Shown here in pieces: positions 15,772 through 23,841 of a DNA stretch of 64,000 bases (positions are counted from its first letter, which is position 1; every line of letters begins with the position of its first letter). A program made the translations under genes and the position numbers. Under the pieces are notes generated by a model. It did not search any database. It had not been told where the DNA came from and saw nothing but the letters and a program-made list of their open reading frames with translations. Origin of the DNA: Marinobacter sp. F4216 (GTDB lineage Bacteria; Pseudomonadota; Gammaproteobacteria; Pseudomonadales; Oleiphilaceae); the NCBI RefSeq assembly GCF_019931195.1, contig NZ_JAIOUO010000005.1, positions 1 through 64,000 of the forward strand, given 5' to 3'.

Positions 15772-17295
15772 TCACTTGATGCGCTTCAGCTCGATGTTTT
15801 TTTCGTAGATGGTGTCGCCGGCGGCGTAGTACAGAACAGCGGCTTTGGTCGAGGGACTGGCGGTCTTGGCCATTACCACATCCATGCACGCAACTGGATG
15901 ATTCTCCTCAAAATAGGTCCTCAACAGCAGGCCCTTCTCACCGGGATAGGACTCGATATGAGGCTCGCTCACGTAGTCTGGGGCAAGATCGGCTTGGACA
16001 TTTTCGTAGATCTTCACCGTGGGCCGACCTTTGGGTATGCCCGCGCCTTTGGCGACCACCAAACCGTCGTAACCAATGCCGTGACCGTTGACGCTGCCGT
16101 CGTACCAGACACTACCGTTCAGACCCGGCCACAGATCCGCCATGTCAAGTTCGCTGGCGTCCAGTTTCTTGCCGGTCGCAAGATTCTGGATGTCACCGGT
16201 GACGCGCGGCGCTTCCATGTAACAGGGAGACAGGCTCACCTGATCATCCGCGAATGCTTTAGAGAACAGGGGAATACCACTGTCGGATTTGGTGGAGCCC
16301 GCCGCTTGTTGAATCCGGCTAAAGTCTGCGGATGCGGGTGCCCCGCCAAAGTCCAGAAGCGCTACGGACGAGGGAGATGGCGTGGGTGCTGACACCGGTG
16401 CTGATTTCGGCTCTGGCGCGGGTTTTGACGCCGCCACGGCCGGCTGGCTGACCTGTTCAGGCTCAGGCTTTACGCGTTTGCGGATGTCTGCCTTTTCTTC
16501 GGCGGTTCGGTTGGAGTGGGCCAGGTACTTGCGATCGTTCTGGCGCTGAAGGTTGTACGCGGCCAAGGATGGTTCGCTGTCAATCTCAACTATCTCAACG
16601 CGACGGTTGGCCGACCGCCCCTCAGGCGTGTCGTTTGTGGCAACAGGCTGGGACTCACCGGCGCCTTGGAAATAAAGCCGATCGGATGGGACACCCACCT
16701 CGGCAAACAGTTTGGCTACGGTGTGGGCACGACGCTCGGAAAGTTGCCGGTTGTAAGCCTCTGAGCCGGTGGCATCGGAGTGGCCAATGATCAGAATCTT
16801 ACTGTTGTCCAGAACTTTCTGTTTCTCCGGCGATGCGTCGGTTTGTTGGCGATAGATGACGGCGATCGACATCAAATCCATACGCGCCTTGGTTTTCAGA
16901 CGGTCGGAGCCAACCTCGAACATGCCGCCTTCGTTGATCGCCAGCTCCAGCGCGTTCTCCGAGTCGGCCTCAAAGTTGAAGGTCTTGACGGTTCGGGTTT
17001 CAAGATCAATGTTCTTCTCTTCCGCCAGCCGACGCAGTTGTTCCTGACGCTGATCGTAGACTTCGCCCAAAACGGTGCCCACAAAAGCACCGGCCACGAT
17101 ACATCTCGGGTCGCCGTCACAGGCCAGGTAGCCAATACCGGCCCCAAGGATCGCCCCTCCAATTTTTCCGGCACTCTCCGAAACCGCTGTGCCAAATTCG
17201 CTCGCGCCTTCTTTGAACGACGCCATCGACGCACAGCCCGACACAAGCACAGATGATCCCAGTGCTACCGCCGCAGCGAGATTCGATCGCTTCAT
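15772..17295 (-). CDS. OmpA-family lipoprotein with extra C-terminal domain
   Basis: I chose the ATG at 17295 because it gives MKRSNLAAAVALGSSVLVSGC, a textbook lipoprotein signal, with GAAGG ten bases upstream; earlier in-frame starts exist. A glycine-zipper segment (GGAILGAGIGYLACDG) follows. The OmpA C-terminal peptidoglycan-binding domain spans about residues 110-240, with HSDATGSEAYNRQLSERRA and RSANRRVEI, including the conserved D and R that bind diaminopimelate. After a Pro/Ala linker the last 150 residues form an unassigned Cys-containing domain. Length is about 507 aa. It heads the operon with the five-helix membrane protein and the VWA-like protein, and would tie that system to the cell wall and outer membrane. 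Confidence 0.8.
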   Translation of the reverse strand: MKRSNLAAAVALGSSVLVSGCASMASFKEGASEFGTAVSESAGKIGGAILGAGIGYLACDGDPRCIVAGAFVGTVLGEVYDQRQEQLRRLAEEKNIDLETRTVKTFNFEADSENALELAINEGGMFEVGSDRLKTKARMDLMSIAVIYRQQTDASPEKQKVLDNSKILIIGHSDATGSEAYNRQLSERRAHTVAKLFAEVGVPSDRLYFQGAGESQPVATNDTPEGRSANRRVEIVEIDSEPSLAAYNLQRQNDRKYLAHSNRTAEEKADIRKRVKPEPEQVSQPAVAASKPAPEPKSAPVSAPTPSPSSVALLDFGGAPASADFSRIQQAAGSTKSDSGIPLFSKAFADDQVSLSPCYMEAPRVTGDIQNLATGKKLDASELDMADLWPGLNGSVWYDGSVNGHGIGYDGLVVAKGAGIPKGRPTVKIYENVQADLAPDYVSEPHIESYPGEKGLLLRTYFEENHPVACMDVVMAKTASPSTKAAVLYYAAGDTIYEKNIELKRIK

Positions 17296-17660
17296 TTTGC
17301 TAACTGCCTTCAGCATTGTGTTTCTCATTACTTCTGGTTTGCCGCTTTTCACACCCGTTGAGCCTGCCTGGAGACGGTTACCTTTTGCAGTTCACTGACC
17401 CCGCTTCCGAATTAAATCCACGCCCTCCGATCGGGGCATTGCACAGACGAGCCCTAGCAAAACCGGCGTCGGTTTTTACCACTCTGGCTGGGCCTAATTC
17501 GGGAACTGGGTGAGAGGCATCCCATCCGGGGTTTGACCGAGTCCGGGAGGGCCCCAGACTCATCGTCACGTTCAAGCGACGTCTTACTCAAAGAGTCCCA
17601 TCAGGCGGCAGCATGCGCCGAATCCTGACGGGGTTATCACACTACAAGGGGTGGGGCCGT
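17296..17660. other. Intergenic stretch, no gene seen
   Basis: 365 bases upstream of the OmpA-type lipoprotein. It should hold the promoter of that operon and the end of the TM2 gene transcript. No RNA gene, repeat or clear regulatory palindrome was recognised. Confidence 0.4.
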
Positions 17661-18107
17661 TTAGAACCAGGCCTTATTGCCAGCAACATAGGTTGCTTCA
17701 AACTCGTCATCCGACTTGATGAGATACATGATGAACTCGATGAAGGCGATGACGCCGATCACCAGGGATGGAATACCCAGCAGGATGAAACCGAACAGGA
17801 AGGTCAGCAGCATGATGACGCCCTGCTTGGTGTAGCCCAGGTAGAACTTGTGAGCACCGAAAGCGCCCAGGAAGAACGCAAACAGGGCCGCTGCAATCTT
17901 CTTTGAAGCGCCGCCGGTGCTTTGACCGCCATCCATGTAAATCTCTTCAGCAACGTCGCCGTTAACGGAAAAATCAACGGAGGCACCCGCCTTCGGCGCA
18001 ACACTGCCTTTCCAGTTCGCAGCTTCCAGCTTGTAACGGTTCCCATCGGTGCCTGAAATCACACCGCTTTGGCTTTCTTTGTTGAAATCGAGGATCTTAC
18101 CTTTCAA
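17661..18107 (-). CDS. TM2-domain protein with OB-like N-terminus
   Basis: The N-terminal 70 residues (LKGKILDFNKESQSGVISG, then DGNRYKLE and VDFSVNG) resemble a cold-shock/OB-type fold. A TM2 domain follows at about residues 80-148: KKIAAALFAFFLGAFGAHKF, then YLGYTKQG and two membrane helices. In TM2 proteins the D/H-x-F-Y-x-G turn between helices is conserved (here GAHKFYLG). I chose the TTG at 18107 because GGAGAAG sits just upstream and the domain begins there. Length is 148 aa. TM2 proteins are inner-membrane proteins of largely unknown function. Confidence 0.75.
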   Translation of the reverse strand: MKGKILDFNKESQSGVISGTDGNRYKLEAANWKGSVAPKAGASVDFSVNGDVAEEIYMDGGQSTGGASKKIAAALFAFFLGAFGAHKFYLGYTKQGVIMLLTFLFGFILLGIPSLVIGVIAFIEFIMYLIKSDDEFEATYVAGNKAWF

Positions 18108-18455
18108 TGTTCTTCTCCATACTTGAATTATTCTGCAGTGTTGAAACCTGATGTGCCTATACATCTAGAGAAGGCTAACGCCACCGGCATTCGAGGCCAT
18201 TACCGTGGTTAGCAGCCTACCAAACACCATAAAAATTCACTGAAAAACATTGCAAAATAATAGGTTATATTTCACCCAGCGCAGTTTGGTATTGAAGAGA
18301 TTAAGAAAGACTCACTGTAGTGCTAGACTCGATTCCAGGCACTTTCCCCGGCCGCAACTGACAAGCCCCCCGATACAGTAGACGCCTGATAGCGTTACAC
18401 TAAACGCAGATCTAAAGGTGTTATTATCCTGCTGGTCATCGGCAACGCCCTGGCG

Positions 18456-19286
18456 TTGATTTCGGATGTGTTCGTGAAGCTGCTAGAACCGGAAGCCCCG
18501 GTGTTCCAGTTCGCGTTCCTGCGATCGTTGATCACCCTGCTTCTGCTGCTGCCTCTGGCGAAGCAGGTAAGCCGCCGGCACCTGTTCACCGGCCTGAAAA
18601 TCCATGCCCTGCGGGCGCATATCCAGCTGGGCGGCATTCTGTGCATGTTGGTCGCACTGGGCAACCTGCCGCTGGCCACGGCCAACGCGGTGTTCTATGC
18701 CGCACCCATTCTGGTGATGGTGCTGGCGGCCGCCCTGTTCCGGGAGCGCCTGACACTGCTCAGCACCGGTGCGGTAGTCAGTGGTTTTCTGGGCATTGTC
18801 GTGATTCTGCGCCCGATCGAGTTTAACTGGGCGGCGATCGCGGCCCTGGGCGCAGCGCTGGCACTGGCTCTGGCCGCCGTACTGGTGCGTCGGCTCCCGG
18901 CAGAGCAGTCCACGGTCCACAAGCTGTTCCTGAACTACCTGCTGCTGTTGCCCATGGCCGGCGCCCTGGCCCTGTGGGAAGGCGTACCGATGGATTTCAG
19001 CATGCTCACCAGCGCCCTGGGCTCGGCACTGTTCATTCTGGGCTACAACGTGACGGTGTTGCTGGCTTATCGGCAGGTGGATGCCAATCAGGTCACCAGC
19101 GCCGAATACACCGGCCTGATCTGGGCGGTGTGTATTGGCTGGATCGGCTTCAGCGAAGTGCCGGACCTCTGGTTCGTGGCGGGCAGCCTGATGATCGTGG
19201 TGCCCCTGCTGATGATAGGCTGGCGCCACAGGACGGTTCGCCAGCCATCCACAGATTCAAAGCGTAATTGCCAGGTTGCGGCCTGA
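18456..19286 (+). CDS. EamA/DMT-family transporter
   Basis: About ten hydrophobic segments in two repeats, with the EamA hallmarks LRAHIQLGGILCMLVALGNL, AVFYAAPILVMVLAAALFRE and the mirrored YTGLIWAVCIGWIGFSE. Drug/metabolite exporters of this family sit in the inner membrane; the substrate cannot be told. The annotated TTG at 18456 cuts into the first helix. The frame is open upstream and encodes VIILLVIGNALAL, completing that helix, but has no ATG, GTG or TTG there; an ATT at 18423 lies five bases after AAAGG. The start is therefore uncertain and may be non-canonical. Confidence 0.8.
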   Translation: MISDVFVKLLEPEAPVFQFAFLRSLITLLLLLPLAKQVSRRHLFTGLKIHALRAHIQLGGILCMLVALGNLPLATANAVFYAAPILVMVLAAALFRERLTLLSTGAVVSGFLGIVVILRPIEFNWAAIAALGAALALALAAVLVRRLPAEQSTVHKLFLNYLLLLPMAGALALWEGVPMDFSMLTSALGSALFILGYNVTVLLAYRQVDANQVTSAEYTGLIWAVCIGWIGFSEVPDLWFVAGSLMIVVPLLMIGWRHRTVRQPSTDSKRNCQVAA

Positions 19287-19400
19287 CCCAGATGGCCCTG
19301 AAGCTAAATATGCGAAACTAGGTTCAGGGCCTGCTTCTGTTCGAAGAACGCATTGAGCGGGCACCTGCTGGCTTTTGACTCGTTGAGGCTGTGTACTGAA

Positions 19401-20114
19401 ATGAGAGTACTGTTGTTAGCGGCATTACTGGCCTGTTCCCTGCCCGCCGCCGCGTCTTGCGTGGTGCTTCTGCATGGTCTTGCAAGAACCGCAGATTCCA
19501 TGGAAACGCTCGAACACGCCCTGCTCGATGCGGGCTTCTTCCCGATCAACGACACCTATCCGTCCCGGGACCATCCGATCGAGGAACTGGCGGAGTTGGC
19601 CATACCTCCGGCACTCGAAAAATGCCCCCAGGGCATGGCGGTCAACTTCGTCACCCACTCGCTCGGCGGGATTCTGGTGCGCCAGTATCTTAGCGAGCAC
19701 AGCATCGAGAACCTTGGCCGGGTGGTGATGCTGGGCCCGCCAAATCAAGGCAGCGAAGTGGTCGATGAACTACGGGATGTACCGGGCTTTCACTTTATTA
19801 ACGGCGATGCCGGGCTGCAGTTGGGCACCGGCGAGTTCAGCGTGCCGAAGGCGCTGGGCAAGGCCCGGTTCGATGTTGGCATTATTGCGGGAACACAGAG
19901 CATCAACTGGATTTTATCGACCCTGATCCCTGACACGGATGACGGGAAGGTGTCCGTTGAAAACACCAGGCTTGAAGGGATGAACGATCACATCACAATG
20001 CCGGTTACCCATCCTTTCATGATGGAAGACGATGAGGTCATTGCCCAGGTCATTCACTACCTCAAGAATGGTCAGTTTTTTGAGGACGAATCCGTGCCAG
20101 TCCGAGGGCTTTAA
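19401..20114 (+). CDS. Secreted alpha/beta hydrolase (lipase-like)
   Basis: The ATG at 19401 gives signal peptide MRVLLLAALLACSLPAAASC. The mature protein has VVLLHGLARTADS (oxyanion-hole HG), NFVTHSLGGILVRQYL (nucleophile Ser in T-H-S-L-G) and a C-terminal GMNDHITMPVTH with the likely catalytic His; an Asp/Glu lies in between. This fits a small triacylglycerol-lipase/esterase-like enzyme of 237 aa. Substrate unknown. It stands alone and is followed by a GC-rich hairpin. Confidence 0.8.
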   Translation: MRVLLLAALLACSLPAAASCVVLLHGLARTADSMETLEHALLDAGFFPINDTYPSRDHPIEELAELAIPPALEKCPQGMAVNFVTHSLGGILVRQYLSEHSIENLGRVVMLGPPNQGSEVVDELRDVPGFHFINGDAGLQLGTGEFSVPKALGKARFDVGIIAGTQSINWILSTLIPDTDDGKVSVENTRLEGMNDHITMPVTHPFMMEDDEVIAQVIHYLKNGQFFEDESVPVRGL

Positions 20115-20126
20115 ACGATAGCTTTC

Positions 20127-20152
20127 GATGCCCCCAGCTTCCCGGGGGCATC
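20127..20152. terminator. GC-rich hairpin between convergent genes
   Basis: GATGCCCCC and GGGGGCATC pair perfectly around an 8-base loop, 13 bases after the hydrolase stop and 18 bases before the end of the converging His-rich gene. There is no long T-run. Confidence 0.5.
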
Positions 20153-20169
20153 CCTGCACCACGCTGTTT

Positions 20170-20655
20170 TCAGCGATGGGAATCCCGTATCAGCTCACGG
20201 GTATTGTGGATAATTCTCGCTACCCGAAACTCGGGGGAAACAGAGTGGTGCCCACCGGTCCGGTAACCGTGCCGGTGACCATGATGGCCATGGTGCCATT
20301 TACCATAGTGGCGGCGGTCATGGCGGTAGTGACCTTTGCGATGCCCATGTCCGTGCCGATGACGGTCGTGGCGGCTATAGCCGTGATGCTCGCGATGGTG
20401 ATGGCCATGACGGCTGTGGTGCCGATCGCGGTCCCGGTGATGGTCCCGCTTGTGAGGACGGTGACTGTCATGCCGGCCCCGGTCATGATCCCTGCGATCC
20501 CGGTGATACTCAGCCTTCAGAATAGTGAGCTGCTTGTGCGCGTTCTGCAGGGCTCCATCCCGACCAGAATGGGCACGCTCACCAGCCAGTGCCGATGTCC
20601 CGCTGGCCAGCAGGGCAACCATGCAACTGCTCATCAATAGGTGCTTCACCTTCAT
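20170..20655 (-). CDS. Histidine/arginine/aspartate-rich exported protein
   Basis: The ATG at 20655 (AGGAG upstream) gives signal peptide MKVKHLLMSSCMVALLASGT, cleaved after SALA. From about residue 50 to 145 the chain is an irregular run of His, Arg and Asp (for example HRDRDRHHSRHGHHHREHHG), ending in a short ordinary tail (FRVARIIHNTRELIRDSHR). Such composition suggests periplasmic metal binding or storage (Ni, Zn, Cu), or simply a low-complexity basic protein. Length is 161 aa. The complementary strand is also open, as expected for biased composition, but lacks signal and start features. Confidence 0.7.
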   Translation of the reverse strand: MKVKHLLMSSCMVALLASGTSALAGERAHSGRDGALQNAHKQLTILKAEYHRDRRDHDRGRHDSHRPHKRDHHRDRDRHHSRHGHHHREHHGYSRHDRHRHGHGHRKGHYRHDRRHYGKWHHGHHGHRHGYRTGGHHSVSPEFRVARIIHNTRELIRDSHR

Positions 20656-20812
20656 AGCGGTTCTCCTGTCCATCAAGAATCTGAACCTGCGTCCGGTCAC
20701 GTTCCGGTCGCCTCGTGATTTCAGGTTATCGAACCGTCAGGGAATGTCAGCAGCGGCGCCCCGGCTTTGCATAATCTTTACGGAAAGCGGCGCGCCCTTG
20801 ACGTTACGAGGA

Positions 20813-21388
20813 CTATTCGTCGTCGAATGAGACCGTTTTGAGGTGGCGTTCGATGGCAAAGGTGTGTGTACAGTCGTCTCCCAACTGCCGCAGAGAGTCG
20901 GCAAGCCGCAGGAGGTATTCGGAATTGGGTCCGCTGGGGCCGGATGCCCGGGCAATCTGTCGGGCAATGTCTTCATCCGGTGCGTGGCCCAGGAAGGCCT
21001 CGTTGTCCTCCGTGGCGATGTACACCACACCCTCACCGTGGCTGCCGTCGTCGAAGGTAAGCCGGGTGGTAAAGCGCAGGTAACCGTTCTTCTCCCGCAC
21101 ATCCAGATGCTCGAACACCGCAGGCGACACCCGGTACGCCATACCCTTGCACACCGCATCCGGCTGTTCGACCAGCGTCACCACCCTGCCGGGCGCTTCC
21201 GGGGTACCGCGATGGTCGTGAGAGCCCTGCCAGAACCGGCGCTGCCAGCCCCGGATGGTGGCAGGACGCTGTTCCAGAAACGGGAAATCCACTTTGTAGA
21301 TCAGCGAACCGTAGCCAAACAGCCAGATCGCCGAAACGCCGGCAAAGCTCTGGCGGGCACGGTTGATTTCAATGGTGTTGGCGGACAT
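20813..21388 (-). CDS. Gamma-glutamylcyclotransferase (ChaC-like)
   Basis: WLFGYGSLIYKVDFPF carries the Y-G-S-L motif that binds the gamma-glutamyl group, followed by RRFWQGSHDHRGTPEAPGRV and LDVREKNGYLRF, where the Glu of REKNGY is the family's catalytic acid. At 191 aa it fits ChaC-type enzymes that cleave glutathione to 5-oxoproline and Cys-Gly in the cytoplasm. It precedes a MarC-family gene convergently spaced on the same strand; no operon logic is evident. Confidence 0.85.
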   Translation of the reverse strand: MSANTIEINRARQSFAGVSAIWLFGYGSLIYKVDFPFLEQRPATIRGWQRRFWQGSHDHRGTPEAPGRVVTLVEQPDAVCKGMAYRVSPAVFEHLDVREKNGYLRFTTRLTFDDGSHGEGVVYIATEDNEAFLGHAPDEDIARQIARASGPSGPNSEYLLRLADSLRQLGDDCTHTFAIERHLKTVSFDDE

Positions 21389-21420
21389 ACGACTCCGTTG
21401 GCGGATAATTCACCCCCACT

Positions 21421-22044
21421 CTATGTGGAGGCAATAAACCCGGCAATACCCGTCAGAACAATCTCCGCCGCCATGGCAGATACGATCAGGCCAGTGATCT
21501 TCGACAAAACGTTCAGCCCGGTCTTGCCCAGAACCCGTTCCAGATAACCGGACAGGTGCAGCAACACCGCCATGATGATCAACGCAGCCACCAGCCCCAG
21601 CAGGCCACCCGCCACGGCCGGGAAGGCCTTGAGTTCAGCCCCGTAGACCATGATCGCACCGATGGTGGCCGGACCGATCATCACCGGAATCGCCAGCGGG
21701 ACCACCGCCACATCGTCGCGGTCCTCATCTGGCAGGCCGGTGGCGTGGTTCCGGGTACCACTGGTAACCAGGCTGATGGCGGTCAGGAACAGCAAACAGC
21801 CGGCGCCGATCCGGAACGAATTCAGCGTGATGCCGATGGCATTGAACAGCAGAGGCCCAGCGAAGAACAGAAGCACCCCCAGCACAAACGCCGAAACGGT
21901 GGCGCGCCGGATGATCGAGGACTTCTCCGCTTTTGGCGCTCCCCGGGTCAGGGCGAGGAACATGGTCACCACAAAGAAGGGCGCCAGAAGGAACAGAAAG
22001 CGGATGGTACTGCTGACAAAAGTCGAGACAAACGCGTCAAACAT
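21421..22044 (-). CDS. MarC-family integral membrane protein
   Basis: Six hydrophobic segments over 207 aa, with RGAPKAEKSSIIRRATVSA after the first helix and VPLAIPVMIGPATIGAIMVY in the middle, both typical of the MarC/UPF0056 family. Function unknown; despite the name these are not proven multidrug proteins. Confidence 0.85.
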   Translation of the reverse strand: MFDAFVSTFVSSTIRFLFLLAPFFVVTMFLALTRGAPKAEKSSIIRRATVSAFVLGVLLFFAGPLLFNAIGITLNSFRIGAGCLLFLTAISLVTSGTRNHATGLPDEDRDDVAVVPLAIPVMIGPATIGAIMVYGAELKAFPAVAGGLLGLVAALIIMAVLLHLSGYLERVLGKTGLNVLSKITGLIVSAMAAEIVLTGIAGFIAST

Positions 22045-22196
22045 CGAGTGGGTTCCAGCCAGAAAGAATGGGCGTAACTGTACACGCTCAAAGGCTTTTT
22101 CACCGTACGGAAGTTAACCTATCCGGCCTGTACCGTGTCTGGTTAGTGTTAGAACCCCAGTATGGCAGGACGATGACGACAGAGTTTAGCCGCTGG

Positions 22197-22218
22197 GGCC
22201 GCAAAGCGGACATTCAGA
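22197..22218 (+). repeat. Dispersed repeat R3
   Basis: ggccgcaaagcggacattca then ga, one base different from R1 and R2. It lies just beyond the attC-like end of the MAPEG cassette. Confidence 0.85.
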
Positions 22219-22229
22219 TTGGGCGATCA

Positions 22230-22302
22230 ACTCTTTGGTTTAGCGGCGCCCTGACAAGGGCGTCCGGTGTAGGCCGGAACAAACTACAACTATTTGTTAG
22301 GG
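22230..22302 (-). other. attC-like site of MAPEG cassette
   Basis: On the minus strand it opens with CCCTAAC (22302-22296), which contains the gene's TAA stop. The interior holds CCGG-CCTACA-CCGG and CGCCC-TTGTCA-GGGCG hairpins. The far core is not clear. The opening CCCTAACAAA recalls Vibrio-type attC ends. Confidence 0.5.
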
Positions 22303-22719
22303 AAGTGCCCCGAGAATCTGAATGCTCATGACAAACATACAGACAACCCCAACTGCATACGCCACTGTTCTCCAAGGCTGAATTCCGCACAGATAGAAGA
22401 GAGTGTGGAGGTAGCGTGCGGCCGTGAACACGAGGAAAAGCCATACCGCCATGCCTGGGGCCGCACCGGCCCAAACGTATGCAATGCCGAGGGCTAGAAA
22501 AATGGGAATATTCTCTAGGTCATTCAACCAAGCTCGCGCAGCTCTCTGAACTTGGGGCAATTCCTCTTTTGCGGGCTCACGTCCGACGAAAGCAGCATCC
22601 TCAGGAGTCTTAAACGTGCCCTTCCCGATTCGATGGAACCCTTGATAGAGGGAGATAGCAAACATTTTGAAGAACAGCAGCACTGAAGCGACCGCGTACC
22701 AATATTCTGCCTGATCCAT
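22297..22719 (-). CDS. MAPEG-family membrane protein (cassette)
   Basis: A 140-aa protein with four membrane segments and the MAPEG signature: QRAARAWLNDLENIPIFLAL, then FTAARYLHTLFYLCGIQPWR (the conserved N and R that bind glutathione in this superfamily). Microsomal glutathione S-transferase/prostaglandin synthase relatives detoxify lipophilic compounds; the bacterial role is unknown. ATG start with AAGGAAA. It is bracketed by GTTAGGG cores (22740-22734 and 22302-22296) with its stop inside one, so it is very probably a stranded integron cassette. Confidence 0.8.
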   Translation of the reverse strand: MDQAEYWYAVASVLLFFKMFAISLYQGFHRIGKGTFKTPEDAAFVGREPAKEELPQVQRAARAWLNDLENIPIFLALGIAYVWAGAAPGMAVWLFLVFTAARYLHTLFYLCGIQPWRTVAYAVGVVCMFVMSIQILGALP

Positions 22720-22747
22720 GGTATTTCCTTACTCCCTAACAGCCTTT

Positions 22748-22767
22748 TAGTTTGAATTCGCATTAAA
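22748..22767 (+). repeat. attI-side dispersed motif, copy C
   Basis: Identical to copy B (4953-4972). Downstream, cctgcaaaaaatgtgcat (22869-22886) matches the inverted-repeat arm of the attI region (1731-1748) with two mismatches. This locus therefore seems to copy the whole attI/intI-promoter side, without intI. Confidence 0.75.
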
Positions 22768-23061
22768 CCGCAACGACATCGTCCCGTCCAAACCTGGATC
22801 TCAGCGCCAATTCCTAATCTAATTCATGGAGATAGAAGAACACCAGCACGGATTTTCAGGCGCTCCGTCCTGCAAAAAATGTGCATCGGGCTAAACATGG
22901 AGGAGCGGGCGAAAACCGACCGAAAAGCGAGACGCGTGCATGTCCGCTTTTTTAGCTGCTCTGTCCAGAGTCCATGCAAGAGCGATTTGGGTTATGGATT
23001 CGCATTTGTTAGCGTGGTTTTGCTGCTGTTTATTCCCACCCCAGACGCAAGGGGGATCCCT

Positions 23062-23841
23062 ATGCATGCCCGTCCCGACTTTCTGAAGAGCATTTCTCCC
23101 CATCATGGTGAGGTAGTACGCAAGGTACTCAGCGACGAGACACGTGAGAAACTGGCGGCCAAGCTGCACGCCATGCCAAATGGGGAAACCTGGTACGCAG
23201 ACATCTACAACAAGGCGATCTACGGCCCGATGGTGTTCCGCGACCCGGAATTAGACATCACCGGCATCATCGAAAAGCTGTTGCCCAACTACCGTATTCT
23301 GGCCGATCTTTACCTGGAGAAGACACCCGAGGATCAGGGTTTTCCGTTCCATACCGACTTCGACTCCATCGGCTTCATGGAGCACCCCGAGGATATGCTC
23401 ACGGTCTGGATACCGCTGATGCCGGTCAGGGAGGCGGGCTCCGGACAGCTGTCGATTGTCATGGAGGAAGGGGCTGTTCGATTATCGCTCATTCGCGAAG
23501 CCAACCAGCTGCACAGCCTGGTTCGAGTCGTCGACCCGTCGGTGCCCCCACATCCCCCGTTTCAGATCACCGAGCAGGAATACGCTTACCTGGAGCGGAC
23601 CAAGTTCACGCCGTCGCTCGACGCCGGCGACGCGCTTCTGTTCTGCAACGCTTTTTTCCACAAGTCAGAGGATGTGCATCAGGGCAGTCGCGCCGCCTAT
23701 ATTTTGCGGCTTGTGCCCAGGGACGCCAGGTTCAGCCGGACACGCCTGCTGGGTCTCAAGAAGCTTGGCCAGAACCTGGCCGTGGTCAACGAGTTGCTGG
23801 AGGAGCACTACCCGGACGCTTTGGAGACCGGCGATGCTTAA
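23062..23841 (+). CDS. Phytanoyl-CoA/2OG-Fe(II) dioxygenase-like protein
   Basis: FHTDFDSIGFMEHPEDMLTV gives the H-x-D iron site in a jelly-roll context. DALLFCNAFFHKSEDVHQG supplies the distal His region and AAYILRLVP the Arg that would bind 2-oxoglutarate. Length is 259 aa. I chose the ATG at 23062 because AGGGGG lies eight bases upstream and the upstream in-frame extension (from 22879) resembles non-coding sequence. Substrate unknown. It overlaps the converging gene by 4 bases. Confidence 0.75.
   Translation: MHARPDFLKSISPHHGEVVRKVLSDETREKLAAKLHAMPNGETWYADIYNKAIYGPMVFRDPELDITGIIEKLLPNYRILADLYLEKTPEDQGFPFHTDFDSIGFMEHPEDMLTVWIPLMPVREAGSGQLSIVMEEGAVRLSLIREANQLHSLVRVVDPSVPPHPPFQITEQEYAYLERTKFTPSLDAGDALLFCNAFFHKSEDVHQGSRAAYILRLVPRDARFSRTRLLGLKKLGQNLAVVNELLEEHYPDALETGDA

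Noticed and set aside
13342..17295. A Zorya-type antiphage system
   Set aside because: There is an OmpA-domain protein, but no MotA-like ZorA, no helicase and no ZorC/ZorE-like gene; the membrane protein has a different layout.
20200..20500. A minisatellite repeat
   Set aside because: The DNA is low-complexity because it encodes His/Arg/Asp runs; there is no regular repeat unit.
20128..20640. A 170-codon plus-strand frame rich in Val/Met/Ala
   Set aside because: Complement of the His/Arg/Asp-rich gene. The minus-strand frame has a signal peptide and a strong ribosome site; this one has neither.
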